Source of the DNA: Diplonema papillatum
Taxonomy: Eukaryota; Euglenozoa; Diplonemea; Diplonemida; Diplonemidae
Reading direction: 5' to 3'
Assembly (NCBI GenBank): GCA_030068145.1
Contig: JAPJBO010001132.1
Location: forward strand, 1-64,000
DNA: 64,000 nucleotides
In this document: piece by piece, positions 18,900-29,060 of the stretch
Layout of the letters: every line of letters begins with the position of its first letter
How positions within the stretch are numbered: position 1 is the stretch's first letter
Position numbers and translations under genes: made by a program
Notes under the pieces: generated by a model
What the model saw: the letters and a program-made list of their open reading frames with translations, nothing else
The model's database searches: none
What the model was told of the DNA's origin: nothing

Positions 18900-19544
18900 A
18901 TGTTGCGAACCGTTGTAGCGTGCGCAGTTCTGTCGCTAGCTGAGTCAGCATGGGTTGCCCCGTGGTTCTGCCACGGGTTGAATTGCCCTGAGTACGTTAT
19001 CGAGAAGAACATGACATTCGGGAACCAGACTGTGGAGATGAGGCAGTACACAGCACAGCAAATGTGGACGTCGACCACCGTTATGAGCACGTCGTTGACT
19101 GAAGCAGACAACGTTGGGTTCCAGAGACTGTTCGACTACATCAGCGGTGACAACCAGGGATCGGTTAGCGTGCCGATGACATGTCCCGTGCGGGAGTACA
19201 TCCAGCCCGGAGCAGGTCCCAACTGCAACTCGACGTTCACGGTGGCGTTCTACGTACCTTACAAGTATCAATCGGCATTGAACGCATCGGCAACAACGCC
19301 TCCGAAGCCTGCGAAGAGTGACGTCTCTACCACAGTTGACGAGAAACCTCTGCGCGTTGCGGTGTTGGGGTTTCCGGGCATGGCCCCACAGGATGTCGTC
19401 ATCCAGCGTGTAGCGGAGTTGTACACTTACCTGTCGACCACGAACCTGGAGTACGATGAAGAGAACTGGTTCTTCTCTTCGTACGACCCACCCTTCCGCA
19501 TCGTGAACCGCCACCAGGAGGTCTGGGTTCAGCTCTTCGACTAA
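18900..19544 (+). CDS. Secreted SOUL-family heme-binding protein
   Basis: A 214-residue protein of the SOUL/HBP family, which binds heme or other tetrapyrroles. The start is taken at the ATG at 18900 rather than 18858, because residues 1-17 (MLRTVVACAVLSLAESA) then form a clean signal peptide. After it come the family's landmarks: the VIEKNMTFGNQTVEMRQY-type opening strand, a ...GFQRLFDYISGDN motif, then SVSVPMTCPV (the family's 'I-x-M-T-x-P-V' strand), and the C-terminal WFFSSYDPPFRIVNRHQEVWVQL. Length is normal for the family (~190-210) plus leader. Cys residues near 24, 30, 96 and 107 could form disulfides. It is intronless and isolated, with no operon-like partner. Whether it is extracellular or goes to an organelle is not resolved. 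Confidence 0.85.
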   Translation: MLRTVVACAVLSLAESAWVAPWFCHGLNCPEYVIEKNMTFGNQTVEMRQYTAQQMWTSTTVMSTSLTEADNVGFQRLFDYISGDNQGSVSVPMTCPVREYIQPGAGPNCNSTFTVAFYVPYKYQSALNASATTPPKPAKSDVSTTVDEKPLRVAVLGFPGMAPQDVVIQRVAELYTYLSTTNLEYDEENWFFSSYDPPFRIVNRHQEVWVQLFD

Positions 19545-21636
19545 AGCAAGCAACGAGATCACAGCATTTCCTGAGCCGTTTGCACAATCAACGTTGTTCT
19601 TCCAGGAAGGCATATCGCACACAGGCCTGGCATGAGATCGTGACTTCACACCCTTTTCGCAATACGCAACAAACCCGGGGCAAACCTTGTGGCTGGAAAC
19701 GTCAGATGTCACAGATATTGTACCCAATATTACTTGTCTCCCACAACTGACCTATGGGAGCTTTTCGATTGTTTCCTTTTCCTCCCTTTTTTGTAAGTGC
19801 GCACATGTGCATTCCCTTTTCGTTGCATTAGGCGGAGGGAGCCACGGCTGGCTTATCCGAACTTGCACCTGACGCCTCTGCACAACCGATGGGAGACAGA
19901 CCAACATGGAACAACAGCAAAGTCGACAAATCCCGTTGTGTTCGCCGGTTTGCTAGCACGGACTCATGTCCACCTTTGACCAGGGTGCAGGATCATCTGG
20001 TTCTACTCGTTCCTGGCACAACAACCACGTTTCCGTCCTCCCTCTCACCCACCCACGCTCTCTCTTTGTTGCTCGCACATGGTGCGAGGAAATGATTCGA
20101 TCGATAGAAGACGACGGCAGAGGATTAAGCATGACAACTGCTCAGGAAACTTCGTGAACAACGCGCCAACTGGTAAGAAGCCAGAGACACTGGTCAATAG
20201 TCTGGTGTCCCGTCTCAAGTTTAGACTTCATACACAGAGCTCTGTTCCTTATCTTGTGCGGCGACGGTGTTCCTTGTGTCCTGCGACACTTGTACGCAGC
20301 CAATGCCTGTCTCTGCCTCTTACACTTTCTTGTTCATGCCTTCTGCCCAGAGTGCGCTACGTCCACCTACCTGGCGATACGTGTGCTCGTATTCTTTCGG
20401 TTCTCCGTTTTTGTTTCTTGACCATAGACTGCCGAACCTGGAAATTTTGTCACGGCGGACAGAAACGTTGAAGCTGTCTTTTTAGCGAATCTTTCATTGA
20501 GCTGGTTGACAATGAGGATCGACCGTTCGCAGAGCTCTCGATCCTCATTGTCGTAACCTATATGTAGTTCGGATGCTTCAAGGCTTAACACTTGCCGCGT
20601 TGCATCATAACGACTCGGTTGTCTTGGATCTGTTGGAAATACTTCTTGTGTTTGCGACGTTCCGTATGGGCACAGAGAGAATGTCGCTCGACCTTCTGTT
20701 TGTTTGTGAGGGGAGTTGCACGTGCATATGTTGTCGGTGGGTGGGGGATAGGATGGAAAGTCTTGCCGTAAACTTGCTGGTCTGGCTACGGTTTATGTGT
20801 TGTCGTGCTTATGTAAACTAGTTCCTACACAGTACACTACCGAGCAGCAGAACAGCATACTTATCGGCCTTCGATACCTCAGTGTCCACGCCGTCCGACA
20901 CGACGCAAACCTCGCAGGTGGGAGGGAAAACACCCCCCTCTCTCATTTTACCCGCCCCTTTTTTTTTGCAACCTTTTCTTCTCAAAGAAACGCTAGAAGA
21001 AAAGAAAGAAAAATAAGAAGAAAAAGGGACCGTCCCTTCCATCAATCACCACCCCCCCGCCTACCTCCATTGGTGAGCGAAAACAAAAAGGACAGGCGTG
21101 AAGCAGAAGATACACCAGAACACAACACAAGGAATAATCCATTTGCCACAGACCGCCTGGTGTTCAACCGATCCCTTCACTGCGAAGGGTGGGTGCCCCC
21201 TGCTGGCCTGAAGGCGGGGTAGGTGGTGGCTGCTTCCAGTTCGCTTCGGAACGAAAGCAAACGAAGATCCCGCGGCGGCCGCCTCTCAAAACCCGACGGA
21301 GAAGACTTCTTTCTGAACGCTCCTCCCAGTTCCTTCCGCGTTTTCCCCCATTTGGACACTGGCGGCCGTCGAGGGTTTCGCGCAAGAAGTCAAGCGCTCC
21401 ATCCACAAAAAAGAAAATCAACAAAAAGCTTCCGGCAGCAAATAGACACAAAAAACGCTTACAGATAAAAGCAAACGCGTAAACACTGCCGCTTGTTTTT
21501 TTTTTTCTCTTCCAAGCGACACCCAAAGCCACAAGTAAGCCTCACTTCAACCACCACCCGTGCTGCACCATCTCGTCAGCAACCTGTACCAGTAGACCGG
21601 GCAATTCTGAACGCGAATTCTTGTCCGTCCAGCAGT
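19545..21636. other. Gene-free stretch downstream of the SOUL gene
   Basis: Contains pyrimidine-rich patches and one strong hairpin (20508-20552, listed separately). No ORF has recognisable protein content. Confidence 0.5.
20508..20552. repeat. 15-bp perfect inverted repeat
   Basis: The left arm GACAATGAGGATCGA (20508-20522) is the exact reverse complement of 20538-20552, with a 15-nt loop. There is no T-run directly after it and it lies ~1 kb past the SOUL stop, so a terminator role is not assumed. Confidence 0.9.
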
Positions 21637-21796
21637 AAAAGGGGGGGTCGAATAATAACAGTTATTTGACACACGTCTGGTTGTCTAAAAACACTACCAC
21701 TATTTGATTCTGCTACTGTTCGGCTACCCGGAACTATTTTTATTATTCGACAATAACGCTAATAACACAGGTGTTATTATTCGACCCCCCCCTTTT
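21637..21796. mobile_element. 160-bp MITE with ~23-bp terminal inverted repeats
   Basis: Ends are AAAAGGGGGGGTCGAATAAT (left, 21637) and its reverse complement, ending in CCCCCCCCTTTT (right, 21796). Inside the right arm, AATAACACAGGTGTTATT is itself nearly palindromic, and a related copy occurs at 16735-16765. No target duplication could be identified with certainty. Confidence 0.7.
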
Positions 21797-21911
21797 CCTC
21801 CTCCTCCTCCCCAGACCCTGCCCTGTCTCGTGGAGTAGAGGGGGCAGCCCGCAGCCGTTTCCCGCTGAGTGGTGCCGGGGCGGCGGCGAAAGAAGACAAC
21901 ACCCCCCCCTC

Positions 21912-21912
<1 letters not shown>

Positions 21913-21946
<34 letters not shown>
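21913..21946. repeat. Poly(A) tract (~34 A)
   Basis: A long A-run flanked by ACCCCCCCCTCC. It could be the tail of a decayed retroposon, but no upstream body is recognised. Confidence 0.9.
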
Positions 21947-21948
<2 letters not shown>

Positions 21949-22364
21949 GTACGGCCAACGGGATCGTCGGAAACACAAAAAGAAAAAGAGAAAACAAAAA
22001 AGCAAACAAGAAGCACACCATTCCAGCACGCCTGCACGGGTCCGTCGGAAGCCGCAAACAACTTTCGTCGGCAGCGAAAACCTGCAGAGGAATCCACCGC
22101 CTCCGGATCGGCCAGCCTGACGCGTTGAACGGGGGTGGGGGGAAACAAAATACACGCCATCCCCCGGTCGCTGTAGTAGGGGATAGCAGACGGGAAGTAT
22201 TGCCCCAGGCCCCCTCTCTTTCGTCGTCCAACGCGAAGCGGGAAAAGAGAAGAGAACCGAGCGCCGCAGGGGGGGCGCAGGAGGGGGCCGCCGGGAGTGG
22301 TAAGCGGCCCCGCTGCCGGGCGCCCAGAGTCGGGGAAAGATTCCCCCCCTCCTCCCTCTCTCGG

Positions 22365-22745
22365 TGGTCGTGGCTTGAAGGACCGAAGCACTGTGCATAC
22401 TCCATTCCAAGCACGTTCTTGCAAACAACTGTGTCCGTGGCTTGAAGGACCGAAGCACTGTGCATACTCCATTCCAAGCACGTTCTTGCAAACTACTGTG
22501 TCCGTGGCTTGAAGGACCGAAGCACTGTGCACACTCTATTCCAAGCACGTTCTTGCAAACTACTGTGTCCAACTGTGTGCAACACGGCGCAGTGCGGGCG
22601 AAGAGCACATACCCATTCCAAGCACGTTCTGCTTGCAAACTCTCCCCTCTCTCTGTGTCCGTGGCTTGAAGGACTGAAACACGGCGCAGTCGGGACCAGT
22701 GCGGCGTTGAGCACACTACCCATTCCTTCAAGCACGTTCTTGCCA
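22365..22745 (+). repeat. ~65-bp minisatellite upstream of the cyclase gene
   Basis: Three good units, each with GTGGCTTGAAGGACCGAAGC and CATTCCAAGCACGTTCTTGC, followed by two or more diverged units with insertions. A single related unit occurs at 48840-48935, and the CATTCCAAGCACGT end again at 56580. The array stops about 45 bp before the cyclase ATG, so it lies in the promoter or 5' UTR. Confidence 0.9.
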
Positions 22746-22790
22746 ATCCCCTCTTCTCTTCTGGGTGTGGCTGAGACGGCGGTGTGAGAA

Positions 22791-25700
22791 ATGGTGGCCA
22801 TCGGGCTTCGCTGGCTGCTGACGGCGATGTCGGCGTTCACGGCGGGCGTGTGCGTCGCCGCGCTGTGGACGGCGTCCGCGGTCCTGTCGATCGGGGCGCT
22901 GACGGCCGCGCGCGAGGACCAGCTGGTGAGCTCGGCGCACAGCACCGGGCAGCAGGTGGTCGGCTACTTCAACACCGCCACCATCATCGGCCTCACCGTC
23001 GCCGCCGACTACAACTCTTCGCACGCGAAGAATCCGGCCGCCCCGGAAGTCCAGTTCTCGGAGGACTACTTCGACTTCCTCTACTTCGCCTTCCGCGACG
23101 TACCTGTCGTACACGCCGTCGCCATTTTCGCTCCGAGAGACCGCGGGCTGGTGGCGAACATGACGGAGGCGGACCGGGTGTGCGACGTCGACGGGTTCGT
23201 ATTCTCAAAGAGCTTCGGCTCCGTCGTGAACGCGGGCACGGTGGGCAGCTATGCTGGGTGCGCCGCCAACGCGACGAACCTGGCGACAGCGTGCACCCCC
23301 GGCGGCTTCACCATCATGCAGACCGGCGGGGAGACCACCCCCGCGAACCCCGGCAAGCTGTCGTTGGCCTTAGCCGCGCTGCCCTGCGCAACCCTGCCGC
23401 ATTCGTCGAACATTTGGAGCGAAGGGGGGGGTCTTCCGGGCGATATCGCCAGCTGGGACACGGGGTTGACCAGCCGGCCCCGGTGGGGCGACCGTGTGTT
23501 CACGGCCGGCGAGGAGCTGGGGGAGCAGACGCTCCTCCGGAAGGTGCACTTCAGCGTGCGTGGTCCGGCGTGGGCACCGCGGAGTGCGTCGGGCGGGTTG
23601 ACGCTGCGCATGACGCAGTCGACGACCGCCGGCAGCGACTCGACGCCGCTGCTGGCCGTGCTGCGGGCCGCGGCGGCCCGGAGCAAGTACCACGAAATCC
23701 TGATGGTCCTGTCGGAGCACAAGGAGCTCGTCTCGATCTCCGACCCGGCCATCGACGTCGAGACGGTCGACGTGGACGGCAACCTCGCCCTGAAATCGGC
23801 GGCGAATGTCTCCGCGTTCGACCCCGGCTGCCCCGTGCCGCAGATATCGAGCCTCGTCTTCGAGATGTACTGCCCGGGGAGACCCGTGTGCGAGTGGTCT
23901 GCGATACCGCCGGCGGCTGTGCACCACCTTGCAGGTTATGTCGTCGCCCTTAAGCAGCTGGAGGACCCCCACAGCGACAACCTGCGGCTGCTGCTGGTGA
24001 GCGCGGTGGAGAAATCGATCATCCTCAAGCCAGCACGCGAGCTGAACGTCAACATCGCGATCATCTCGTGCTGCATCTTCGCGGGGCTCTGCGCGGTTTC
24101 CCTCGTCGTCGCCAACTACCTCGCGACTCCGATATCACGGTTTTCCCGCAGGCTGATCGACGTTTCGGTGATGTCCGACCTTGATTACACCGTATATAAG
24201 CCCTCCGTCGTCGCGGAGATCGACACGATGCAAACTTCGTTGAAAATCCTCGTTCGACAGCTGGTGGAGTACAAGTCGTATCTGCCGTCGTCCATGTTCG
24301 ACGAAGACACCGCACCCGACGCGGAGCCGCCTTCGACGGAGGACAAGACCGTCTCGAAGTCCGACGAGAAAAGTGCGGGGAGCAAGCCGTCCTCGGGCAC
24401 GCTGAAGGGTCAAAAAGTGACCACCGCCGCGGCGGCGGCGGCGCCGCATGTCGTGGGCACGAAGTGCTCGCTGCGGCCCCGGCAGGTGACCGTCCTCACG
24501 ACCAACGTCTGCGGCTGGTCGTCGAACGTCTGCGCCGCGCGCGAGGCGAAGGTGATCGCGGAGCAGAGCGTCTACGTCGCGGCCCTGTTCGCCTCGCTCC
24601 ACGGCAAAGGGAAGATCGATCGCTTCAACGGCGACCGCGTCATCATCAGCTTCGGCTCGCACACCATGGTGTGCACCCGCCGCTCGCAGCCTGCGTAACT
24701 CCCTCCACATCTGCACGGGGCTCTGGTTGCAGTGGTCTTCCCTTTTTAGAGTGAAAGTTCGCTTGAAACCCCGGGGTCTTAAAGTCTCCGGGCGACCTTC
24801 GTCGTTAAGGGAAGATATTATTTGTGCTCTGAGTGTCGTAAGAGTGGTGGTTACACGAGGTAAGAGGATCGGTGAGTACCTTTTTTATATCAGCTATTTG
24901 CCAACGGCCATTTCACCTACTCCCCTGCAAGCGACCTGAGCATCGCGACAGTAAAGAAGTGTTTTCTTCTGACTACCTTTCCGTAGAATACACGGGTGGG
25001 GTCCAGCGTCTGAAGCTGGAGTTAAAGTCTGGGGTCAAAAAAGCGGTGTCCACGCCCGCTTTTCGGGTGTTGGGTTCCACTTCCGGAACACGTCATCTCT
25101 CGATCTTCAACACACACACACCTACAGTGCTCAAGCAGCGAGGCATGCAAAATCGGCTACGAAGCCTTGAGCACACTTCTCGCCCTGCAGTCGGACTTCC
25201 TTCGAAGTGGGGTTGTTGGCAGCATGTCCAAAGGCAGGCTGTTCGTCGGCAACAGCGGAGACACGCACATCCGAGCTTTCAACCTAGTTGGCCCCGCAGT
25301 CAACGTCTCGTGGAAATTCGTCGACTTGGCGACGGCGCTCTGCCAAAAGGATAGCTTTGAACTTATTCTCGACGACTCCCTGTACAGTGACGTCCACTTC
25401 GAGTATGCTCTATCCTCTGATTATATCACTTTCCAATCCTGGCCAACAAAAGAAGCCGAAGTTAGCTCCGGGTCCCCGAACTTGCAATGACACCGAACTT
25501 AGAGCCAGGGTTCGACGGGTCTAGTTCGCGCCCCCTGCCATGCCCGGGTTGCACGAACGCTGACTTGAGCAACGCGTTTCCCTTAGAATCGCAAAGGGTG
25601 TCCTAACACCCATGTACTTTTACCCTGTTGCTCTTTTTGCGACAACCAACTCTTCTGCTTCCCTGGAGACAGTATTTGTTACAGCTAAAAAGAACGTTGG

Positions 25701-26772
25701 CAGCGGTTTAACCAGAACACATGGAGGTTAAATTGCACAAACAATCGCATCTAAGTGACACATCAACATGCAATCAGCAAACGTCGCAGTGCTAACATTA
25801 CCCCTTACGAACGGTGGAAAAGCCTTCTCGGGAAACTATGGGCCAAACTGAAAACTCCAAAGTAGGGAACCTGGGGCTCCTTGGAAAGGCTTCGTAATAC
25901 ATCTCTTCCAAACGGCAACCGTTGATCGTTTTGGCGTGTCTTCATCCCGGGGGGCGCAGTGTCCGACCTCCAGCTCGGGTTCTGACCTTTTTAACAAAAA
26001 ATCGCGAACGTGAACTCGGTGTCGGTCGCCAGAACCACGAAAATGTCAAGACACACATGAAATGAGAGCGCACGCTAAAATCTAAGTCGAATTGTCGGCA
26101 ATAGGCAACCCAAGCACACGTACTGGCACTACCGCAGGAACGATACGCACACGAATATACGATGCCTCAAAGGAACCTTTACGACAACGGTCACCCGGAG
26201 ACTATAAACCCCGGATCTCTAAGTGAACTTGCACTCTAAAAATCGCATTCCTACCGAACGTGAACTCGGTGTCGCCAGAACCACGAAAATGTCAAGACAC
26301 ACAGAAAATGAGAGCGGTCGCTAAAATATATGTCGAATCGTCGGCAATAGACAACAAAGACACACGCATTTCTACGTGAACTTGCACTCTAAAAATATGT
26401 GACCCCGCCGTAAAGGGCTAAACTGAGATTGCCCTCCCCTCAAACAGGCTGAGCGCAATAGTTGTAGGTGTTCTGAAGATGCATGTGAAGTTTCCGTGGA
26501 TGACGCCCGACGCAAGGCAGCCCCGCCGCGCGTATCTGGTCACCAGAGTAAACGGCACTTCTGGCTGGATGTACCAACCGCAGTATGTCGAGGACAGTCC
26601 CACAGCGCAGAGCATCATGGGCACCCTTTTGAGTTCGTGCGACGAAACCGTCTACGACACGTACCGCGAGACCCTCTTCGACCTTCTTACCGACATGGGC
26701 AAACCGCTGGTGGCTGACCGGTTGGCGAAGTCGTACCCCGAGTTCTGCACCAACGCTTTCCTGACGCTGTAG
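22791..26772 (+). CDS. Three-exon membrane protein: sensor-like ectodomain, HAMP, degenerate class III cyclase
   Basis: Probable exons are 22791-24694, 25139-25402 and 26448-26772 (830 codons plus stop; the total is divisible by three). Order: signal/TM helix (~8-37), large extracellular region (~38-420, CACHE-like in size), second TM (~425-450), HAMP-like linker (SRFSRRLIDVSVMSDLDYTV...), low-complexity linker with an Ala run, then a class III nucleotidyl cyclase domain. Visible cyclase signatures are RQVTVLTTNVCGWS and DRFNGDRVIISFG (exon 1), RLFVGNSGDTHIRAFNLVGPAVNVSWKF (exon 2) and the tail YLVTRVNGTSGWMYQ (exon 3). The first metal-binding Asp is Asn (TTN instead of FAD), and the transition-state Arg after VN is Lys, so cyclase activity is doubtful. 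It may be a sensor or a pseudo-cyclase subunit. If translated unspliced, the ORF would stop at 24698, inside the domain. The exon 2/3 junction is the less certain one. Confidence 0.7.
24695..25138 (+). other. Probable GT-AG intron 1 of the cyclase gene
   Basis: The donor is GTAACT at 24695 and the acceptor AAGCAG ends at 25138. Splicing is phase 2 and joins RRSQPA to EACKIGYEAL, restoring the helix that follows the FNGDRVIISFG strand. The intron carries a minus-strand family C motif (24745-24805) and a family I segment (25005-25065), so it has collected dispersed repeats. Confidence 0.65.
25403..26447 (+). other. Probable GT-AG intron 2 of the cyclase gene, full of repeats
   Basis: The donor GTATGC at 25403 and the acceptor CCCCTCAAACAG ending at 26447 are both phase 2. 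An alternative pair (donor 25461, acceptor 26478) is phase 0. The intron holds a family D copy (25455-25630) and a duplicated ~120-bp segment with GAACGTGAACTCGGTGTC (25997-26120 and 26250-26370). Two or three family C motifs lie beside that duplication. A minus-strand relative of the duplicated segment is at 53895-54000. Confidence 0.5.
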
Positions 26773-26847
26773 CCTGCAGGGCACACGTAGTGTCTTCTTT
26801 TGGCAACTCGGCGGCCATTTTCTGTTGGCCGCCACCAGATCTGCCCA

Positions 26848-27035
26848 GGCTCGAGGGAGAAACAAAACAACTACAAAGTGGGTCTTTTTTCGTGGAACGC
26901 TTACGCCCGCCACTGAACCCAGATTCACCTGTGTGTTGTGGGCTACATCACATTTACCTTAGTACCACACCATCCTCCGATCTTTCGCAGCTGGCAGCCT
27001 CCTCAAGTATTTCCTACAAAGCAGGTGCTCCGCCC
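26848..27035 (+). repeat. Family T copy, 5'-truncated
   Basis: Follows the cyclase stop by ~75 bp. It contains CTACAAAGTGGGTCTTTTTT, then CACTGAACCCAGATTCACCT and ends with CTCAAGTATTTCCTACAAAG. It may supply 3' UTR or polyadenylation sequence to the cyclase gene. Confidence 0.8.
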
Positions 27036-27164
27036 AGGTGGAAGGGAGGGTGGGTAGTTTGGTTCTCGAGTGGCCCACGCACACCATCGTCCACCTGGTT
27101 TACTGGCTATGTTGGACTGCTCCGATTCCCACAATATCTAACTGAGATATAACCCGACGACGCA

Positions 27165-27490
27165 TCCGGGGCGGGCTCGCGCAAACGTCGGACTGAGCGA
27201 AAAGGATCGGGTCGTCGGCCACAAAACAGTTCCGGACATGGCCAGCCATGACTCATATTGAAAGCGTACACCAAAGAAACAACCCTCACCCACACAGGCT
27301 TTACTTGCTCTAAGGGAACCCATTTAACAAAGGTCACCCGAAGACCCTAAAATACTGGAATCTCAAGCGAACTTTAGCTCTGAAAAAGGATCGGGTCGAA
27401 GCAACGCTTGAGTAACACGGCTCCTGTAGACTCGCAAAGGGTGTTGGCACGTAGTACGTGGGTGTCCTAACACCCACGTACTACGTGCGA
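27165..27490 (+). repeat. Family D element with a terminal 19-bp palindrome
   Basis: A single minisatellite unit (GCGCAAACGTCGGACTGAGC) and the family D tail flank a family C motif (27333-27390). At the end, 27447-27465 (GCACGTAGTACGTGGGTGT) and 27470-27488 are perfect reverse complements with a 4-nt loop. Confidence 0.8.
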
Positions 27491-27506
27491 AAAGTAGACG
27501 AAGTTG

Positions 27507-27785
27507 AGGATGGCTTTTAAAAAGCAGTATCAGGGTATCCTCGCGACCGCCCGCCGTTTAGCGCCGCTGGATGGCCCTCGAACGAACCACCGGGCGATCC
27601 TCGAGATCTGCCAGCTGTTTCGTGCCGCTGCTTCTGCGCCTGCTGTGCAGTCACCTCTTTTGTTCAGCGCCCCCATTCGGTGTGCTGGCATCAGGGCACA
27701 AAGCCACCACCGCCCCATCTCAGGGCCGGGCATCGGGTGTGCAGAGCGTTTCCAAGCGATACTCGGACATTACATTGTTTGAGTG
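27507..27785 (+). CDS. Small ORF or first exon, unrecognised
   Basis: An ORF starting MAFKKQYQGILATARRLAP encodes ~92 residues (from 27507, or 27504 with an upstream Met). The first ~45 residues read like a real helical protein, with GC-rich third positions, and faintly recall LYR-motif proteins, though the LYR triplet itself is absent. The rest looks less protein-like, so a splice junction may lie around 27630-27650. It starts 18 bp after the 27447-27488 palindrome. It may also be chance. Confidence 0.25.
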
Positions 27786-28799
27786 CCGCACAGCGTCGTG
27801 CTGATGTGTATGCACAGCACCGCACTCAATCGAGCGCACTACGCCGTGCTATGTTGTAGGGTGACACACCTATCCCCCCACAGTTTTGCGAGACTGTTGT
27901 TTCCGCAGCCCACTTTTTGACACAAATGTGGGTCATGTACGCAACATTTCTCGCCAAGACCAACTTGCCTTGTAACCCCATGCAACCCACAAAGAGTCCC
28001 CAATATCAACATGCGAATATGAGAGCAGTGTCGGAGATATCCAGTGCCGAACCGGCAGTCCGTCACCTACAACTACACCCACGCAAGAAAAGGCCAATCG
28101 TGCGCCGAGTCCGTGGATCGTGGTCCGAGCCACAAAAGGCACACCGGCGCTCTCTGCTCGAGCAGCAACCGGCACCACGTCGCGAATAAGGTGAACCCCA
28201 TTGCCGAAGGGCCTGGAGACTCTAAACCGGAGTTTTAAGCGTATCTCTTGGTGGAGACAACACTACATGCACCCTTGCGAGGTAGAGTTGGGATACTTTG
28301 GTTGTGAAAAGTAGAGCAGTGTGCTAGTTTCGTTTCACCGCGAATCTGGTAATCGGAGATTCCCAAATTCTCGCCTTTCAGTCCACCAGCCTCATGGTAA
28401 TACCTACCTTACAGTGCATGCCAAACCGCTTGGCAGGCATTTTCAAAAAGAAATCCAGGCAAAACGAAAGCTTTTCCGTGCGCTTTTGCTCGCCTGGCTT
28501 ATGTGTCCTTCTCTTCAACAAAACTACGCACTTCTTCTTTGTTTTCTTCTTGTTCATTTTTCATCCGTTACGTGTAAGTCTACACACAGAGTCTCAAAAG
28601 CCGCTTGAAGAGTCGCTTGTCCGTGGAGGGGGTACCTTTTGCAATGCAATCAAAACCGTACACAATGTGTACTGTTCCAGCTTCCGAATGAGGTTCCCAC
28701 ACACGCTGCTAAATTCTTTCGCCAAACTGAAATGGGATCAACTTAGCCGTCACACAATCAGAGAAATCTTCCGACGGAGTCACAACTTTTTAGCCTGCA
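27786..28799. other. Gene-free stretch
   Basis: Contains a short family C motif at 28205-28245. No supported ORF. Confidence 0.5.
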
Positions 28800-28821
28800 T
28801 ACACTGACGGGCAACCCGCAA

Positions 28822-28866
<45 letters not shown>

Positions 28867-28925
28867 CATTTTCAGGTAGGTATCCTGAACACACCACCAA
28901 AAACACGCTGCCTACGTCTTTTTCA
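28800..28925 (-). repeat. Family A copy, rearranged, with internal (GT)n
   Basis: In reverse complement it carries the family A words GACGTAGGCAGCGTGTTTT and CAATCTTGCGGGTTGCCC. The middle is replaced by a (GT)n run of ~39 bp (28824-28862). Confidence 0.7.
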
Positions 28926-28957
28926 CGGGCTCTTTGGCCGCGCAGGGGGGTCATCGT

Positions 28958-29060
28958 CAAGCCAACACGCCTCCGAAACGACGTCTGCCCGCCGTAGCAG
29001 ATACGGGGGAGCAGTTGGGAGGCTCGGAGTGATGGTCCCTGCGCACCGAACTCGATCTGT
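28958..29060 (+). repeat. Diverged copy of family F
   Basis: Shares CGCCTCCGAAACGACG, GCCCGCCGTAGCAGATACGG and ATGGTCCCTGC with family F (30139-30376, 58644-58851). It ends in a decayed CT tail, TCTGTCTCTTTTC. Confidence 0.6.

Noticed and set aside
18434-19111. 225-codon minus-strand ORF overlapping the SOUL gene
   Set aside because: The 5' half is antisense to SOUL. The 3' half (around 18440-18780) is mildly protein-like but has no recognisable family.
20508-20552. Intrinsic transcription terminator
   Set aside because: No T-run after the hairpin, and such terminators are not expected in a eukaryotic nuclear genome.
24699-25138. Cyclase gene as a simple truncated pseudogene ending at 24698
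   Set aside because: Exon-like continuation with matching phases at 25139 and 26448 makes splicing more likely than truncation.
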